Shown: positions 11,878 to 25,135, counted from the stretch's first letter. The stretch: DNA of 64,000 bases from Trichobilharzia szidati (GCA_944472155.2 OX235272.1:95114020-95178019); one strand, 5' to 3'. Numbers and translations are program-made. The notes: a model not told the origin generated them from the sequence alone.

Positions 11878-12175
11878 CAGTGAGACAGTATGGTTAGATG
11901 ACGTTTCGCACACAATTTATTGTTCAGAACCATACCAATTTTAACTACACAACTCCGAAACTTGATTTTCTTTCTTCTTCCTCAGTTGTGGTAGGAGTAG
12001 TAGAATTTTACAGATGTCTGGGACAGTTGTTGAGTCATTCCTATTGCACGTATTCTTAGTTGATCCGATAAATAAAACTTCGATTATATACCTCTCCTAC
12101 CATCCTGTTATATTAGATTTTAAGACAGTTATTTTGTCCCATTGTATTGTATGGTTGTGGAGTCTATTGAACAAA
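11878..12175 (-). mobile_element. PLE 3' end fragment
   Basis: Reverse complement of the region equivalent to 5100-5460: terminal GATGACGTTTCGCAC, ATAGGAATGACTCAAC-type segment and the CCATACAATACAATGGG part. It matches the 3' end of the element at 3637-5459 with many differences. Confidence 0.7.
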
Positions 12176-12709
12176 ATAATTTACTCTAATTAATCATGAA
12201 TGTTCTCTATGACACTAAATTTACAAGTGAATTATCACAGGATGAAATCCTATTTTTAGATGTCTTAGTTAAACAAACAAATACAAATAAAATTGGAAAC
12301 GCAAGTTTACAAAAACACCCATAGCTAGCTACCATAACGAATAACGTCATAGTTTATTTATAAACATCATCTAAGAGCACCAGCAATTCCACACTACTAC
12401 AAACTGACTTCAACGTACAATTGTAGCAAGATTGACAGTAAAAGGCATGCTGCTACTAGGCTGTTCAAATATATTTGAACAAATATGTTGAAATCCCACC
12501 TAGTTCACTGGTAATCCGATGCTGCCTTTGAATGAACTAGGAACATGCTTCATACTGTCAGCAGTAAGAAATCTACTCAAAATAAAACTTCTTCAACCGT
12601 CTTGTATAAGTTCACATTTTGTTTATGTGACTAGAAAACAAAGTGGAACTGTGTAGTCAGAATAGGTAGCTTGATGAACACTTATTGTTCCTTTTAGTAT
12701 GAATCACAT
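12176..12709. other. AT-rich stretch, nothing recognised
   Basis: No motif identified. Confidence 0.4.
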
Positions 12710-13060
12710 TGTGGTTGACAGCTGTCTGCAAGACAAAATTATAGACAATAATTGACGCCAATGTTTACATCCCGAATAAGAGTCAGGAGAGAAAACAAGA
12801 ACAAAGCTTAACCTTGAGGAACTCAACAACCAATCACCGAAGACTTCACGTGTGCAAATACGATTCGCAGATATATGGCTTAACTATCTAAAAAACAGTC
12901 ACAAGCAGTACAGAATAATCTTCAGCAAGAAAACAACAAATCAGAAGACGTTGCTTCTCTGCTAACAATAACGAACAATAATGTACATAAAAATCTATAA
13001 ATATCTCTTGATTTTCTCAATAAACGATCTGTTTCCTGGCCCTTGTCTTCTGTCGTTGCA
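12710..13060 (+). repeat. Solo LTR, copy 1
   Basis: Starts TGTGGTTGACAG and ends GTCGTTGCA. It contains a TATA-like CTATAAATATCTC and a poly(A) signal AATAAACGATC near the 3' end, as expected for an LTR. It aligns along its length with three other copies in this window. Flanks ACAT/ATAT may be an eroded 4-bp target duplication. No internal retroelement genes are adjacent. Confidence 0.8.
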
Positions 13061-13659
13061 ATATGACTAAACCACACGTAGTCCAAGCATAACTCTGACA
13101 CTTTTGCATGACTACAGCTCTTAATATAACTGACTTCCAACTATTAAACATATTTGTTTTTAAAACATTCAAGATTCGAAATTATTCACCGGATAGAACA
13201 AAAGTACTGACAGTATTAGCCATCCTTTCACCACGTTTCATTTCATACATTAATTTTTCCCCACAACTATTGACAACATAAGACAAGTTGCTGAGTCATT
13301 AAAACACACAGGAGTATGAATGTAATAGAATTTAAACGCATTTATCAATAAAAGCATAGCCAATACATGCCTTATGCTGTCGATTACATTTAAATTGTTT
13401 TATCTGTCAGTTGTATGATAATAATAATCTACAGGATGAATGGAAGATTAAAAAAATTACGGTTCACTGTAGATATGCCACATGTTTTCTGTAGTCTTTT
13501 CGATATATGAAATAGTAATCCGTCAAAATGAGTCAGCTTTTGCCTAAAATAAGTGTCTAGTCATACTATCAATTTTTAGCAGTCCTACATTTTTGTCTTA
13601 TCAAGCATACTGCAGTTAATTGAAAAGGTTAGAAGTCAGGTTAAGGGATGAGGATAAAA
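13061..13659. other. AT-rich stretch, nothing recognised
   Basis: No motif identified. Confidence 0.4.
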
Positions 13660-13915
13660 GTATTTTCGCGTATAGCACAGCATTTGCTACAATGACTGTA
13701 CAGTAATTCAACAAAATATCATCAAAACAACCAGAAGTAACATTTGACATAAATACAATACTCCTTTAAACACATTATACAAAGTTACAAAAGATCAACT
13801 ACCTGAGGAAATTCAAATTGTAATTCACCTCCTCTTCTCTATCACAATATCAAGGAAGTTGAAATGAAAGATAGCTAAATTAGTTCTGGTGATAACTTAT
13901 ATACTCACTCACCCA
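13660..13915 (+). repeat. Dispersed repeat shared with 5755-6045
   Basis: Shares CTACCTGAGGAAATTCAAAT and ATAACTTATATACTCA blocks with the 5.8 kb copy. Confidence 0.5.
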
Positions 13916-14630
13916 CCCGCAAAGTGAAGGAAGTCTAAGGCTGAAGTTTTTCATGTACCGAAATCACTTAAAAGAACAATTGGAAAACCAAGATTATTAA
14001 TGATCAGCTTTCTCACCTAAATTTGAAACTGATCATAGTTGTTCACGCACATGATGCAATGCAAGATGTAGGTTTCTAGTTCTAGTAACATATTTTTTTT
14101 ATTGCTCAGCCATTGAAATGCAATTAAACAGTACTCAGTTTCCGAATTCTGACAATTTGTAAAATATCACAACCTGTATTTAATGTAGTTCGCAAATATC
14201 TCTCCTCAATTCAAATCTGATGGACCTCGTTGGTATGTCTTCACGTCAGTAGTGCTGAATTCCGATGGTTTTATATCATGAAGTGTCAAAAATCAGAAAA
14301 GATAGACTGTGGATTACTATTCCAGTGATTGAATAAAGTAAGGTCTTAGCCTCTAGAAGAAATGATTGTCAATCCCATACTACACAACGCCCAGGTTGTC
14401 TGCTAACAGCTAAAAACCACAGAAAGCTGGAGAAGCGAACCATCAGCGATCTGATGTTTTCAATCATTTGCTATTTGATGCTAGTCTGCAATTTGGTTCA
14501 CCTGTGAATCAATCAAATCATCACAAAAATAATTCTTCAAATGTTGGTTTCGCAAAGATTTGCTTAGTATGAGTCACATGACCAAATTATAAGTAAAAGC
14601 ATGACTTTTGCACTTAGTTATAAACCGGGA
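13916..14630. other. Stretch without recognised feature
   Basis: No conserved motif was seen. Confidence 0.4.
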
Positions 14631-14634
14631 TTAA

Positions 14635-14890
14635 TTAGAGAAGCATGGGGCACTGACCAGCTGCTTCGTCCTAGTTAGGGACACTTTATCCGTCCTTAAT
14701 AGTGTCCCTACCAGAGGAAGTCCGAACCCAGAACTCTGGAGTTACGGGGCAGCATATTACTCTACAGCCACCGACTCCAAAATTAAATGCCCCATCGGCT
14801 CTAACTTGTGTCAACTGGCGGTGCAGCGCCATGTGATGAAAGTCTTGAGGCTCAAGTGAGAAGTGATGACCGTTGCGGTCCACCAAGAAA
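14635..14890 (-). repeat. SINE family B remnant next to a family F-like scrap
   Basis: The minus strand of 14635-14765 shows GTTCTGGGTTCGGACTTC and ACTAGGACGAAGCAGCTGG followed by TCAGTGCCCC. The hammerhead is eroded: its 5' core is lost and GAAA is GAAG. The following 14770-14890 shares CTCTAACTTG and CAACT words with the family F copy at 42.3 kb. Confidence 0.55.
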
Positions 14891-15060
14891 GTTGTAAGCA
14901 CAGATGAAAGTTAAAACTCATAAGTCCTCAGATTCAGATTCACTGGCTGAGTGATGGTGTGCTCTCCTTCGAACCTGAATATCCTAGTTTCGGCGACTGA
15001 CAGCATCATGGGTAAGTACCACTGAGGAGTTCAAAGTTGGGAGAAAAATAAAGATTAAAT

Positions 15061-15076
15061 GGGGGGGGGGGGGGGG
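15061..15076 (+). repeat. Poly-G tract (G16)
   Basis: Sixteen consecutive G in AT-rich surroundings. Confidence 0.95.
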
Positions 15077-16640
15077 AAATTCACAGATTTTATTAAATTG
15101 TAAATTACCGCTAATTTACAGCCGTCGCATATTATCCAAATGTCTAAAATTTACAAACAAGTGTTGTCATGTTTGTTCGATTTAATATTTGATTTTTTCT
15201 TACATTAATCCTAAGACATCATCGAATCGTCAGTACTTGGAGCCGACATATGAAAAGAAACTGAACATTCAATCACCCAGAAGTACAAAATTAACTTAAT
15301 CAAATAACTGTAAGTTTTCTGTCTAATCTCGTCATAAATAAATGCATTTTATGCTCACTCTATAGAAGTGGAAATGAGTATTTGTCATACTGTCATAGAT
15401 TTCAGTTAATTTTTGTTCTTTTTTTCCCACTTAGATATAAGTTAATAAGACATTTTTGGACGAAAAGATAAACGAAGAGAAACAAACCAAACTTGAAAAA
15501 TCGATAAACTTATGTGTATGTTTTTTGACTTATCAATCTTATTTAAGTTTTTTTGAATTATTTTTTTCCTAATGATTGTCACTTGTTCTCATCTTATAAA
15601 ATTTAAAAAATATTGGAGGTTTATGTCTAAATTTCCTCACAGGATATAGTTTCTTAAAAATCACATATATACGATTTTACAACTTCATATGAAATTCATT
15701 GAAAAAAGTTTCTTCGCTGAATGCTGTGTACTTTAAGTTACAATGGGAATTAGTAAATTATTATTATTAGACCACTGAGCCACGAGCTCCTGCCCAGGGC
15801 AAATTCACGCTTACTCACAATATATTCATGTACTCTCACCTTCAATTCAGTATGTCACATTCCCATCATATACAACATATCATCACATCATCATCTATCT
15901 CACGTCAACAGAACAACATCTCAACCTCATCTCATCGCCTTCGTATTTCATTGTTTAATTCACTGGAGAGAACGCATACATACAGTCATCTATCTCACTC
16001 ACTGTGGATAACCAACTGGCGATCACCTGTACTCACCTAATCACTCTGTCCCACTCTCCTGACTTCTTCGATATTTCAATAATGACGAAGGCAGTCTGAA
16101 TGATAGAGAAATGAGATAAGATCTCATTCCTCTAGCTAACGAATCAACCAAACACCGATGTCACTCGGTCATTCAAGAAACCAATCAGTGCGTAGTGGAG
16201 ACAACCAATCACAAGACGAACATGAATAACAAGGGAGGGGGGGAGGAGAGCGGATATGAGGTGAGAAATAGTGGGCTCATACAAAATACGGGACACTGAC
16301 GAAATTGTCAATCGAACAGGAATGAGTGGGTGGACAGTAGGCACCTGCTACCAACACAACGCAATCGCCATTGAAAATTCACGTCACATGAACGCAAAAT
16401 GCACGAAAACACACACAAACATACACAAGCACACAGAACACTCAACAATGACAAGGTGACTTTGATCATCGTATTTGAGAAGACTCGTTGAACGGTCTCA
16501 CATATATTTTGTTGGCAAACTTGTTTATTAATAATAATAGTAATAATAACTTTTTTGCAAACAATGATAATAATTATACAGAATGGAATTTCCATCAGTT
16601 TTACACAAATTGAAACAATTTAGATTCTACAATAAATATG
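15077..16640. other. Stretch without recognised gene
   Basis: 15.1-15.75 kb is AT-rich. 15.8-16.45 kb is richer in CA/TC words (ATCATCACATCATC, CACACACAAACATACACAAG) and may be an unrecognised dispersed repeat. No conserved reading frame was found. Confidence 0.4.
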
Positions 16641-16649
16641 TACATATAT

Positions 16650-19200
16650 GTCCAACCAAGTTCACTTTTAACCTTTATTATAATAAATATGTACGTACGT
16701 AAAATTTAAAAATATAAGAACAATCCATAGTAGAGACTATTGGGAGAGAAATGGTTAGATCGCCGGCATATTTAATGAAGTTCCCTTTGGGAGAATTTGG
16801 AAGGCCATACAAAAAGAAAGAACGAAGGATTGGAGACAGTACAGCAGCCTTGAGGCACACCAGTTTCAGTTAGCAAAGAAGTGGAGAGTTTTCCATTCAA
16901 AACAGTATGCTGTTTTCTATCCGAAAAATAAGAAGACAGCCATTTTGTGACCCAGGACTCAGTGTTTGCTGAAATCAGCTTGCTTAGTGAAAGTGCCCTT
17001 GGAATAGAGTCAAAAGCAGCAATGTAGTCTAAAACAGAGGCTCGAACAAACTTCGCGTTTTTATGAAGACCTGAAACAATATTGTGATGGAGTACAACGA
17101 CAGCATCTAATGTGCTTCTACTGCATTTGCAAGCAAACTTCTTTAGGTCATTAAAACATTTCAAAGGAGGTTTAAGAACATGCAAGAGAAGTTTTTCCAC
17201 TGTTTTCATAAATGCAGACGTGATGGCGACTGGCCTAAACTTTAGACCTGATCCAGAAGATGACTTTGGTACCTACTTTTTCTTCACCCAACAGGTACTG
17301 TATCCCTGTGAAACGATGTATTAAAGATTTGAGTAAGAGGACAACACAAAATATTAGCACAGTTTTGAAGCAAAATGTTTGGTACACCATCATGTCCTAG
17401 GCTGTGTGATAGATTTAATTATTTGAGACATTTTAATACATCCTTTTCACTAAAACAAGGAAAATGATCACTTACTTGGCTACAAACATCATGTTCAATC
17501 ATATTAGCTTGTTGCATTATAAAATATCGACTTAAGGCATTTACATCAGAGTAAGCATCTTTGGAGGCTGAGGGTGTTGATGTCCACGGATAGTACGAAG
17601 TATGCTAACGCAAGATCTACTATCCACAACTTCTATAGTATTCGTCCCACGTAGACCAAAGGCAAAGCAAAACACCAGAATTGATCGTCCAAATTAAGAG
17701 TTATATTTCGGGACCAAATCAGAGTGCGAGATGATTGCCTAGCTAGCTAGGGATCGTGCGCGAACGGATGAACGTAACACGATGGCGTGCCAAATGGCAT
17801 GGATGCTTGAGCAGAAGCCTTCTGCTAGACAAATCGACTAAAACAATGAGGGTCAGCACTCAATGTTCATTGGAGAATGCTGTGGCCAATAATCCTGGGG
17901 AATTACCTACCGCTGCACATCAAATAAAATTTGTTTTTTGCTTGTAAGTTGATTAGAAAGTTTCCAGATGTTAGAAGCATTCTAACACGATAAAAAATTT
18001 TCATTAAATATCCGATTTAGTCTTCGTACTTCAGACCTAATCAGAGTTTATTCTTTGAACACCACCATAATCATATGCTTCATACAAATTCGACTTTTCT
18101 CTTCTTAGCCTTTTTAGTTGTGGAATCTCGCAAATAGTGTTTAAGTAGGACAGCAAATGTCCAAACCGAACTTGAGATAGGAGGTGATATTAGAGACGAT
18201 AACGTCTGACACTTCATCAACGAGTAGATCCCAGTCAGCATCAAACAACATACATCTCGGTGCTTGAATATTGTTATGTGAATAGGATCGTTCTTGGATT
18301 TTCTTTGTTAGGTGGACAAAACCCCTTCTGTGTAACCTGCCATACACTTTCAGTAAAATACGAATAAGCTCTCCTTCGCACCTCGTACATTTCGTGATCG
18401 TTTGTGGAAACCAAATTTCGGGTTTTTGTCCAGATGCTTACTAAATTTGATAAGGCCCTCATGATCAAGTGATATGGGAAATATGTGATTGCGAGGATTA
18501 AGGTCCTCACAGACTACTGACAAGGAATTTCTGAAAACAGGAGCAGCAAATCAAGTAAATTCGTCTACGAAGGTAGATATATCAGAGGAACTGCAGTCTG
18601 GAGTCATATAAACATTTGTTATGTATATATATATGGGAATATTTACTCAAGTGCTATGGACGACACCTAACTGTGATACAGTCCATTTTTTCATTGAAAA
18701 AATGAGAATATTCATGATTACATGTAGACCACTTTGTATTAGTGAAACTGGCTACCCCTCCACCATGCTTTTTCTTCAAACTTTGTCCCGACAGAAAATT
18801 TTATATCCACTCACTGGGAGTAGAGTATCGTCGTTTTTCTGGTGGAGTCAAGTCTCTTGTATAGCTAAAACACCAGCATTTCGATACACTTTTGAGGATA
18901 AAAGAGATTGGAGATAGTCCATTATGTTAAACAGAAGCGTGCGGTTACTACAGGCAACTTCAGAGACAGTCATATGGTTAATTTCTGTGCGTTTCAATGC
19001 ACGCTGCTAACCACCGTGATTTTTTTCCTCAGTTGTTTTAAAATGACTCTGTGTGATAGGTTGGAAAGATTTTAAAATGTGCTATTATAAATAATACGAT
19101 TTGAAGACATTTGTGATTGATTAAAACAAAAATGTAGGAGCAGATTGAGGGAAAATGTAAGTCGATGTAAAATAGTACTTTTGGGTAGCCCAGAATTTAA
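16650..19200 (-). mobile_element. Non-LTR retrotransposon remnant with endonuclease and RT
   Basis: Minus strand, right to left. 18.9-18.5 kb gives an AP-endonuclease-like region (LAIQET, SGYKIFCRD, VYMTPDCSSSDISTFVDEF). 18.5-18.1 kb gives a linker (NLVSIWTKTRN, MYEVRRRAYSYFTESV). 17.6-16.7 kb gives reverse transcriptase: SRSTLDAVVVLHHNIVSGLH, VLDYIAAFDSIPRALSLSKL, YFSDRKQHTVLNGKL, TETGVPQG and, after a frame change, FIKYAGDLTISLP. The catalytic (F/Y)ADD is YAGD, and stops and frameshifts are frequent, so the copy is dead. The motif style suggests a CR1/Jockey-type schistosome LINE. Confidence 0.82.
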
Positions 19201-19459
19201 GCAGGCGGCCATATCCAGTTAAAATAAAGGTCATTGTTGAAGAGAATATATCTTGTGGTGTATTTTGAAACACATGCATTTAAAGCATCACATATCAAAG
19301 AACTTTTTATCACACTTGAATCATCAAAACAATTGTATATCACTGGTTGACTCCAGTCGAAGTGTATCTGTGTATTGACGCTACTCTGAGACGGCGAATA
19401 TTTCGATATACCGGTGTTTTCTGTGATATGATGGATCAGTATTTTGAAGTTGTTCTGCT

Positions 19460-19729
19460 ATGTCGAGGGAATTGACGCAACATACTCTCTCCACTACTCG
19501 TAACATGCTAAATGTAGGGAACAATACTGCTCCAAACTCATTGGAGGAGATGGCTGAAAGCATTCTGAGCTTGAACACAGGAGGAAAATCTCCCGAAACC
19601 AACACTCTCTACTCACTTCAATCAAAAATGAATTCACTCTTCGGACAAGATCAATGGGAGTTTTCATGTGAAGAGTGGCACACAAATACTCAACTCATAC
19701 CGATGACAACAATGGTAAGCAGTGGTTGA
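19460..19729 (+). CDS. Uncharacterised reading frame, possible 5' coding exon
   Basis: A 90-codon frame starts MSRELTQHTLSTTRNMLNV and contains SLEEMAESILSLNTGGKSPE and FGQDQWEFSCEEWHTNTQ, with a balanced soluble-protein composition rather than the F/I/K/Y-rich look of random AT-rich frames. It reads to MTTM, where a consensus donor (ATG|GTAAGC, intron from 19715) occurs before the stop. It may be the first coding exon of a gene, or part of an unrecognised retroelement ORF. No family was recognised, no matching downstream exon was found, and it lies just outside the dead LINE on the opposite strand. Confidence 0.3.
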   Translation: MSRELTQHTLSTTRNMLNVGNNTAPNSLEEMAESILSLNTGGKSPETNTLYSLQSKMNSLFGQDQWEFSCEEWHTNTQLIPMTTMVSSG

Positions 19730-20716
19730 AGTCTATGCATCTCATCTTTATCGGACAGTCAACCAACGGAAATCTCATTCATTCTCATCTTCACCAGCTG
19801 AGATGAATGTCGCTTCACACGATTCCATTATCCACTCAATAACTGACTGATTCATTGACAAACTGACAGACTGATTGACTCAGGACAGTAATGCTGGTAG
19901 AATGCACAAGCTACCAGTCATGCAGCATCCCGACAGAAGGACCGAGCGAGTATCAATGCTTTATCATTACTTACACCACCAGTAATTGTGATTGACAAAT
20001 TTCCGTCATAAATAAACTCCTGTTAACATTGCATTAATTGAATTGCAATGCGAGATAAGCGATGATTATTGTTTGTCAGATTCCCTTCATTTTGACAGTA
20101 GAGTTGTTTTCTTCTAATTGATCAGTTGCCTGTGTCTGTGGTAATTGTACCACAAAAGTTTTGTGATTCTTTGTGGAGATGTAGATGTAAGACTGACATT
20201 AATAGCCTTTCGACGAGATGCAAGCATGCAGTGGAAGCGTGGTAACTACTGAATAGGTGATATTTCTAGTGGGAAGGTGTTCAGTGTGTATGTGAAAAAG
20301 TGTTAGTTTAGATTATAGGTGAGATGAAATGTGGTGTTGTTGTGTAGATGGAGAGAATGTTTTTAGTGGAGAAGTCGTCCGTGGGGCTGCTTCGTTGTCG
20401 TTGGCAAGCCTTGGAGTCTTGTTACTTACTATTCGCCATTAAGTTGTTTTATACATCTTAAGATAAAGTTTAGACCATTTCGTTCAATATCTCAAACAGG
20501 AATACACCTACAGAGTCATCTGTACTACACTAGATGTTAGCTCAGTTAAGTTGACTGAGCTTCCAGATTTGCACAAAGGTGCAAAGAAGCTATAATAAAG
20601 GGAAATTTACGGGAGAAGGGAAAATTACATGGAAAATAATTAAGATGATATTGGATATGATAGAGACCATGGAAAGTGAATGCATGTGAGACATGCAGAA
20701 TAATTTTGCGTCATAC
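19730..20716. other. Stretch without recognised feature
   Basis: No downstream exon for the preceding frame and no known repeat end were seen. Confidence 0.4.
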
Positions 20717-21041
20717 TGTAACGACAGAAGACAAGGACCAGGCAACAGATCGTTTATTGAGAAAATCAACAGATATTTATAGATTTTTATGTACATTATT
20801 ATTAATTATTGTTAGCAGAGAAGTAATGTCCCCTGATTGGTTGTTTTCCTGCTGAAAATTATTCTGTACTGCTTGCGACCGTTTCTTAGAAAGTTAAGCC
20901 GTATATCTGCGAATCGCATTTGGTTGGTGAGTTCCTCAAGGTTAGACTTTGATCTTGCTTTTTTCTCATGACCCGATTCGGGACGTCAACATTGACGTAA
21001 ATTGTTGTCTATAATTTGGCTTGTAGACAGTTCTCATCACA
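20717..21041 (-). repeat. Solo LTR, copy 2
   Basis: On the minus strand it runs TGTGATGAGAACTG to GTCGTTACA with the same TATA-like and AATAAACGATC motifs. It is flanked by GTAT on both sides in element orientation, a 4-bp target duplication. Confidence 0.85.
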
Positions 21042-21658
21042 ATACCTCTACTATAAGTTTCCAGCGTTTAGTTCTTATCATCTAGACGACCCCAGACAGT
21101 TATTCTACACTTTCTTAAAATAAACATCTGAAAGTTATTTGACATACTATAAACCATTATACACAAAATCGATTTGTGTATTTTCTTCCGATATCTTCAC
21201 TTTTGGTTAATTTTTACTGTTTCTCAATTATACATTTCAATTAATTATTTATTTATTGATCATGTGAGTATCACAAACTGATATTGATCACTATTCATCA
21301 TCTGAATTTGTGCATATATCATATCACTATGTCATTGGATTAATTTTCTTACACCTCTTGATCAAATGACACAAATTCCAGCAAACAAAATAACTTCATA
21401 AGTTAAAAGTGACACTCAATCTTTTTGATTTGATTGTGCTTTCAGAGTAAGGTGATTTAATTGTGAAGCGTTCATTGTCTTTCTAGACAACGTCGTCAGG
21501 CCTCACTTCAATGTAAAGTGAGTTTTTGTGAATCTTCAATTCACTCTGGATATGTTGTCTAGATGTCTAGATAGACAATAATTAAATCATCGCTCGAAGG
21601 GAGAGCAATCATATCAATAATATTCCTCTGAGCTACAAATCTTCATTACTCATACATT
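21042..21658. other. AT-rich spacer between LTRs
   Basis: No gag/pol content. A block at about 21470-21560 (TTTCTAGACAAC..., CACTTCAATGTAAAGTGAG) recurs diverged at 23236-23300, each upstream of a plus-strand LTR. Confidence 0.45.
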
Positions 21659-22008
21659 TGTGGTGAGAGCTAGCTGCAAGCTAAAAATTGTAGACAACAA
21701 TTTACGTCAGTGTTACGTCCCGAATCCGGGTCATGAGAAAAACAATAACAAAGCTTAACCTTGGGGAACTCAACAACCAATCACAGAAGACTTAATGTGG
21801 GCGATACGATTCGCAGATATATGGCTTAACTTTCTAAGAAACAGTCACAAGCAGTACAGAATAACCTTCAGCAAGAAAACAACCAATCAGAAGACGTTGC
21901 TTCTCTGCTAACAATAACGCTTATAATAATGTACATAAAAATCTATAAATACCTCTTGATTTTCTCAATAAACGATCTTCTGTCTGGCCCTTGTCTTCTG
22001 TCGTTACA
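21659..22008 (+). repeat. Solo LTR, copy 3
   Basis: TGTGGTGAGAGC to GTCGTTACA, 350 bp, with CTATAAATACCTC and AATAAACGATC. Flanked by CATT on both sides (4-bp target duplication). Confidence 0.88.
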
Positions 22009-23557
22009 CATTTACTCCACAGGTCGTTTTGTCATGAAATAGTATACCGTCTAAGAAGTTTTTTAAATTATTTCGTTGTGCTTCTGACTACAGATAACCG
22101 AAAAGTATATTTCTTAACGAATCAGCATCAACTAGAAAATAACTATTGAATATCAAGAAACAAGTATACCACGTTTTCGTCCCTGTCAAAGACTCCTTTC
22201 TCATTAGTTCATTGTTAGAAAGCTGTTACTAAAATCTATGCATATATCTTCCACAGACGATGACTTCTAAATCTATAAAAAGCTGTAAATTAAATCAATC
22301 CTTAGACTATAATAAACTTAAATAGAGATTAAATGACATAATAATAAATATCACAATGTTTTAAAATAATAATAATAATGACAATGGTAAATTGTGTCAA
22401 AAATTCCTTTCTATTATGTCTAATCATTTGTACGTGAACTTTTACTACATTTCTATCACAAATTAGCACAAAGTGAAAATAATAATAATAATAATTCTGT
22501 CTTTGTTATGCAAATATATTTTTTGTCAAATTTTAATTTTAATAAAATTAGAACCAATTAACAAAATATGTACAATTTTCAATGTGATTTATATACCTCT
22601 GTATTGTCAGCTAGTTAGTTAGTTAGTTTGTGTCATTATCATTCCATACTGTATTTGTCGTTAAGACAGACAAATAATTAATTAATTAATGATGAATCAT
22701 AGAAATTATTGATTGGTTAAAATTTAAAAATGTCCATTCTGCACAACATGTAAGTTGCACTGAATGCCAAGTTCATATTATTTAACAAAAACAAAACAAA
22801 ACAAATAATCAAGAGCAGCAGTTGGATAAAACAAAGTAGTTGTATTCAAATGCATACAACAGTATATAGCACAAGTACGACAAATGTGTCACTCTCCAAA
22901 CGGGGTAGTATTCGTTTGTGTGTGTGACTGTTTGTATCTATCTCTTGAACATGAAATTCAAGGAGCGAATAGACGAATTTGATAAATGTCTTTTATTTCG
23001 TCAACTGAATCATTTTGGTGCAAAATATTACTATTGTAATTTTTCATTAAAAATCTCAAGATTGAATTACTGCTAATAAACAAACTGTTTTTAAAGATGA
23101 GTTACTTTTATTGTTAAGCAAGTAAAATTTGCCTTTCAGTGTTTCATAAATTATTTGAACTGAATGAAGTCTGACATTTAAAGTGATCGATACTTAGTCG
23201 ACGTCTTAGTCATCGTGTTCTATAAGCTAGAAGCTTTCATTCTCTTTCTAGACAATATATTCGGTGTCAACTTCAATGTGAATTGAGAGTAGGGAATTCT
23301 CCATGTTTGGAATACTTTGCCTCCCTGATGATATTCACTGTGATTCGTTGTTCCTGTATCTACTTGTATTGATATTGAACCTCTCGTACACATGTTGGCA
23401 AAGATTAAATTTATTAATCAATAAATAATAAATCAAATAACCACAGGGTTAAATACTGAGTTAACGAGAAGATTAATATTAATACATATAGATACAATCA
23501 CAAGGAAATCTAGGAGAAAGAAGTACTTCAACAATCAGGAATCCTGGAAGCTAATAA
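22009..23557. other. AT-rich spacer with short simple repeats
   Basis: Contains (GTTA)n near 22615-22632, (ATTA)n near 22673-22690 and an AAAAC run near 22790. No coding content. Confidence 0.5.
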
Positions 23558-23909
23558 TGTAGTGAGAGCTGTCTGCAAGACTAAATTGTAGATAACAATC
23601 GATGTCAATGTTTACGTCTCAAATCGGGGTCACGAGAAAAAACAATGACAAAGCTTAACCTTGAGGAACTCACAAACCAATCACAGAAGACTTAACGTGT
23701 GCACATACGATTCGCAGACATACGGCTTAACTTTCTAAGAAACAGTCACAAGCAGTACAGAATAACATTCAGCAAGAAAACAACCAATCAGAAGAGGTTG
23801 CTTCTCTGCCAACAATAACGCTAATAATAATGTACATAAAAATCTATAAATACCTCTTGATTTTCTCAATAAACGATCTGTTGCCTGGCCCTTGTCGTCT
23901 GTTGTTACA
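23558..23909 (+). repeat. Solo LTR, copy 4
   Basis: TGTAGTGAGAGCTG to GTTGTTACA, 352 bp, with the same promoter and poly(A) motifs. Flanks ATAA/ATAC suggest an eroded duplication. Confidence 0.85.
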
Positions 23910-24600
23910 ATACTACATCAATAAGTGATCAGATTTATGGGACATAATACAGTAACTGTTCATGGATGGACACTCTGATGATAATTAATATTAATAGACT
24001 GTAACAGCGACAAACAAGAGTATTCTGGTCGGAACGCAGGAAACCAGTCTACGCGTTCTTCTGCATAGCTGACCAAACTTTCTCGGGTGACTCACAGTCC
24101 CAAAATGTCCAGACGGTGGCAAAAAGACAGTTATATGTGATAACATCTGTGGTACTATTAAATAATAATGATAATAACATAACAAAAATGAAATATTACG
24201 GTTATGCAGCTATACAGTCCCAGAATTCCTCAAGTACAAAATAAGTACTGAAAATCCAACAGAATATTCTCAACAAGGTGGAATCAAAACTCTGTCAGCA
24301 AGAATCAAACACGCTAAACATTTCCCACTGACACTGCAAAAGTCAAAATCCCCACGGCATAACCTTGAATACATTCAAACGAAGTTGCAATCGTAAAACA
24401 ATACATTATTATCAATAGTCCATCACCGAATAGTTAAGTGAAACATAAACAGTAGGAATTAACCATAAACAATGACCAACGAAAGGGATTATATCAAAGG
24501 AAAATATGAACACATTGTAACGATGGTACTCTGGTCAAGGAAAAAAAGGGTAATAATTACACAATTAGGCAAAAATATCTAAACAAGCAACAATATTGTT
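23910..24600. other. AT-rich stretch, nothing recognised
   Basis: No motif identified. Confidence 0.4.
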
Positions 24601-24604
24601 CAAC

Positions 24605-25010
24605 TATTGGTTTTTGTAGGGATTTAGTTTGACTGGTTGGACGATTTCATCATGAGCTGACATCAGTTAGAGAACCACCGTAAAACCTGGGAGTACTGGA
24701 TAGCTGTTTCGTCCTAGTTTGGGACCCTTCATCAGTACGCATATACCACCCCAGCTCGAACCCAGGACCTTCTGGTTACAAGGTGAGCTATCTCACAGAC
24801 GATTAAGCCACTGGGACCTGATCCAATGGACAACTGATGAAATCTAACTTCTGCCAATTCATGACATAGCTCGACCACTTCGCAATGTCTTCTTCGATGA
24901 GTTACTGCCTCACCCTCAACCTGCTGTACCCTATTGGTCACGGCTTCCTACTAGAACCCCAGGTCACTGCCTGAATAGGGCCAGTCGCTAGTGAGCATCA
25001 GATGAATATT
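24605..25010 (-). repeat. SINE family B copy with extended 5' part
   Basis: Minus strand: box B-like GGTCCTGGGTTCGAGC, then a hammerhead-like region with stem II GTCC/GGAC, GAAAC and AGCTATC. Its 5' core is ATGAAGG where CTGANGA is expected. The 3' block ends GATGAAATCGTCCAACC. 24830-25010 may be further element sequence. Confidence 0.7.
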
Positions 25011-25135
25011 CAAGTATTGGTTTTTGTAGGGATTTTGTTTGATTGGTTGGAGGATTTCATCATCCAGTACTTCCAGGTTTTCCAATGGTTCTCTAACTGA
25101 TGTCAGCTCATGATGAAATGCTCCAACCAATATTG
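25011..25135. repeat. SINE family B inverted scrap
   Basis: GGTTGGAGGATTTCATCATC on the left mirrors TGATGAAATGCTCCAACC on the right around a CCAGTACTTCCAGG core. Two SINE 3' ends are joined head to head. Confidence 0.65.
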
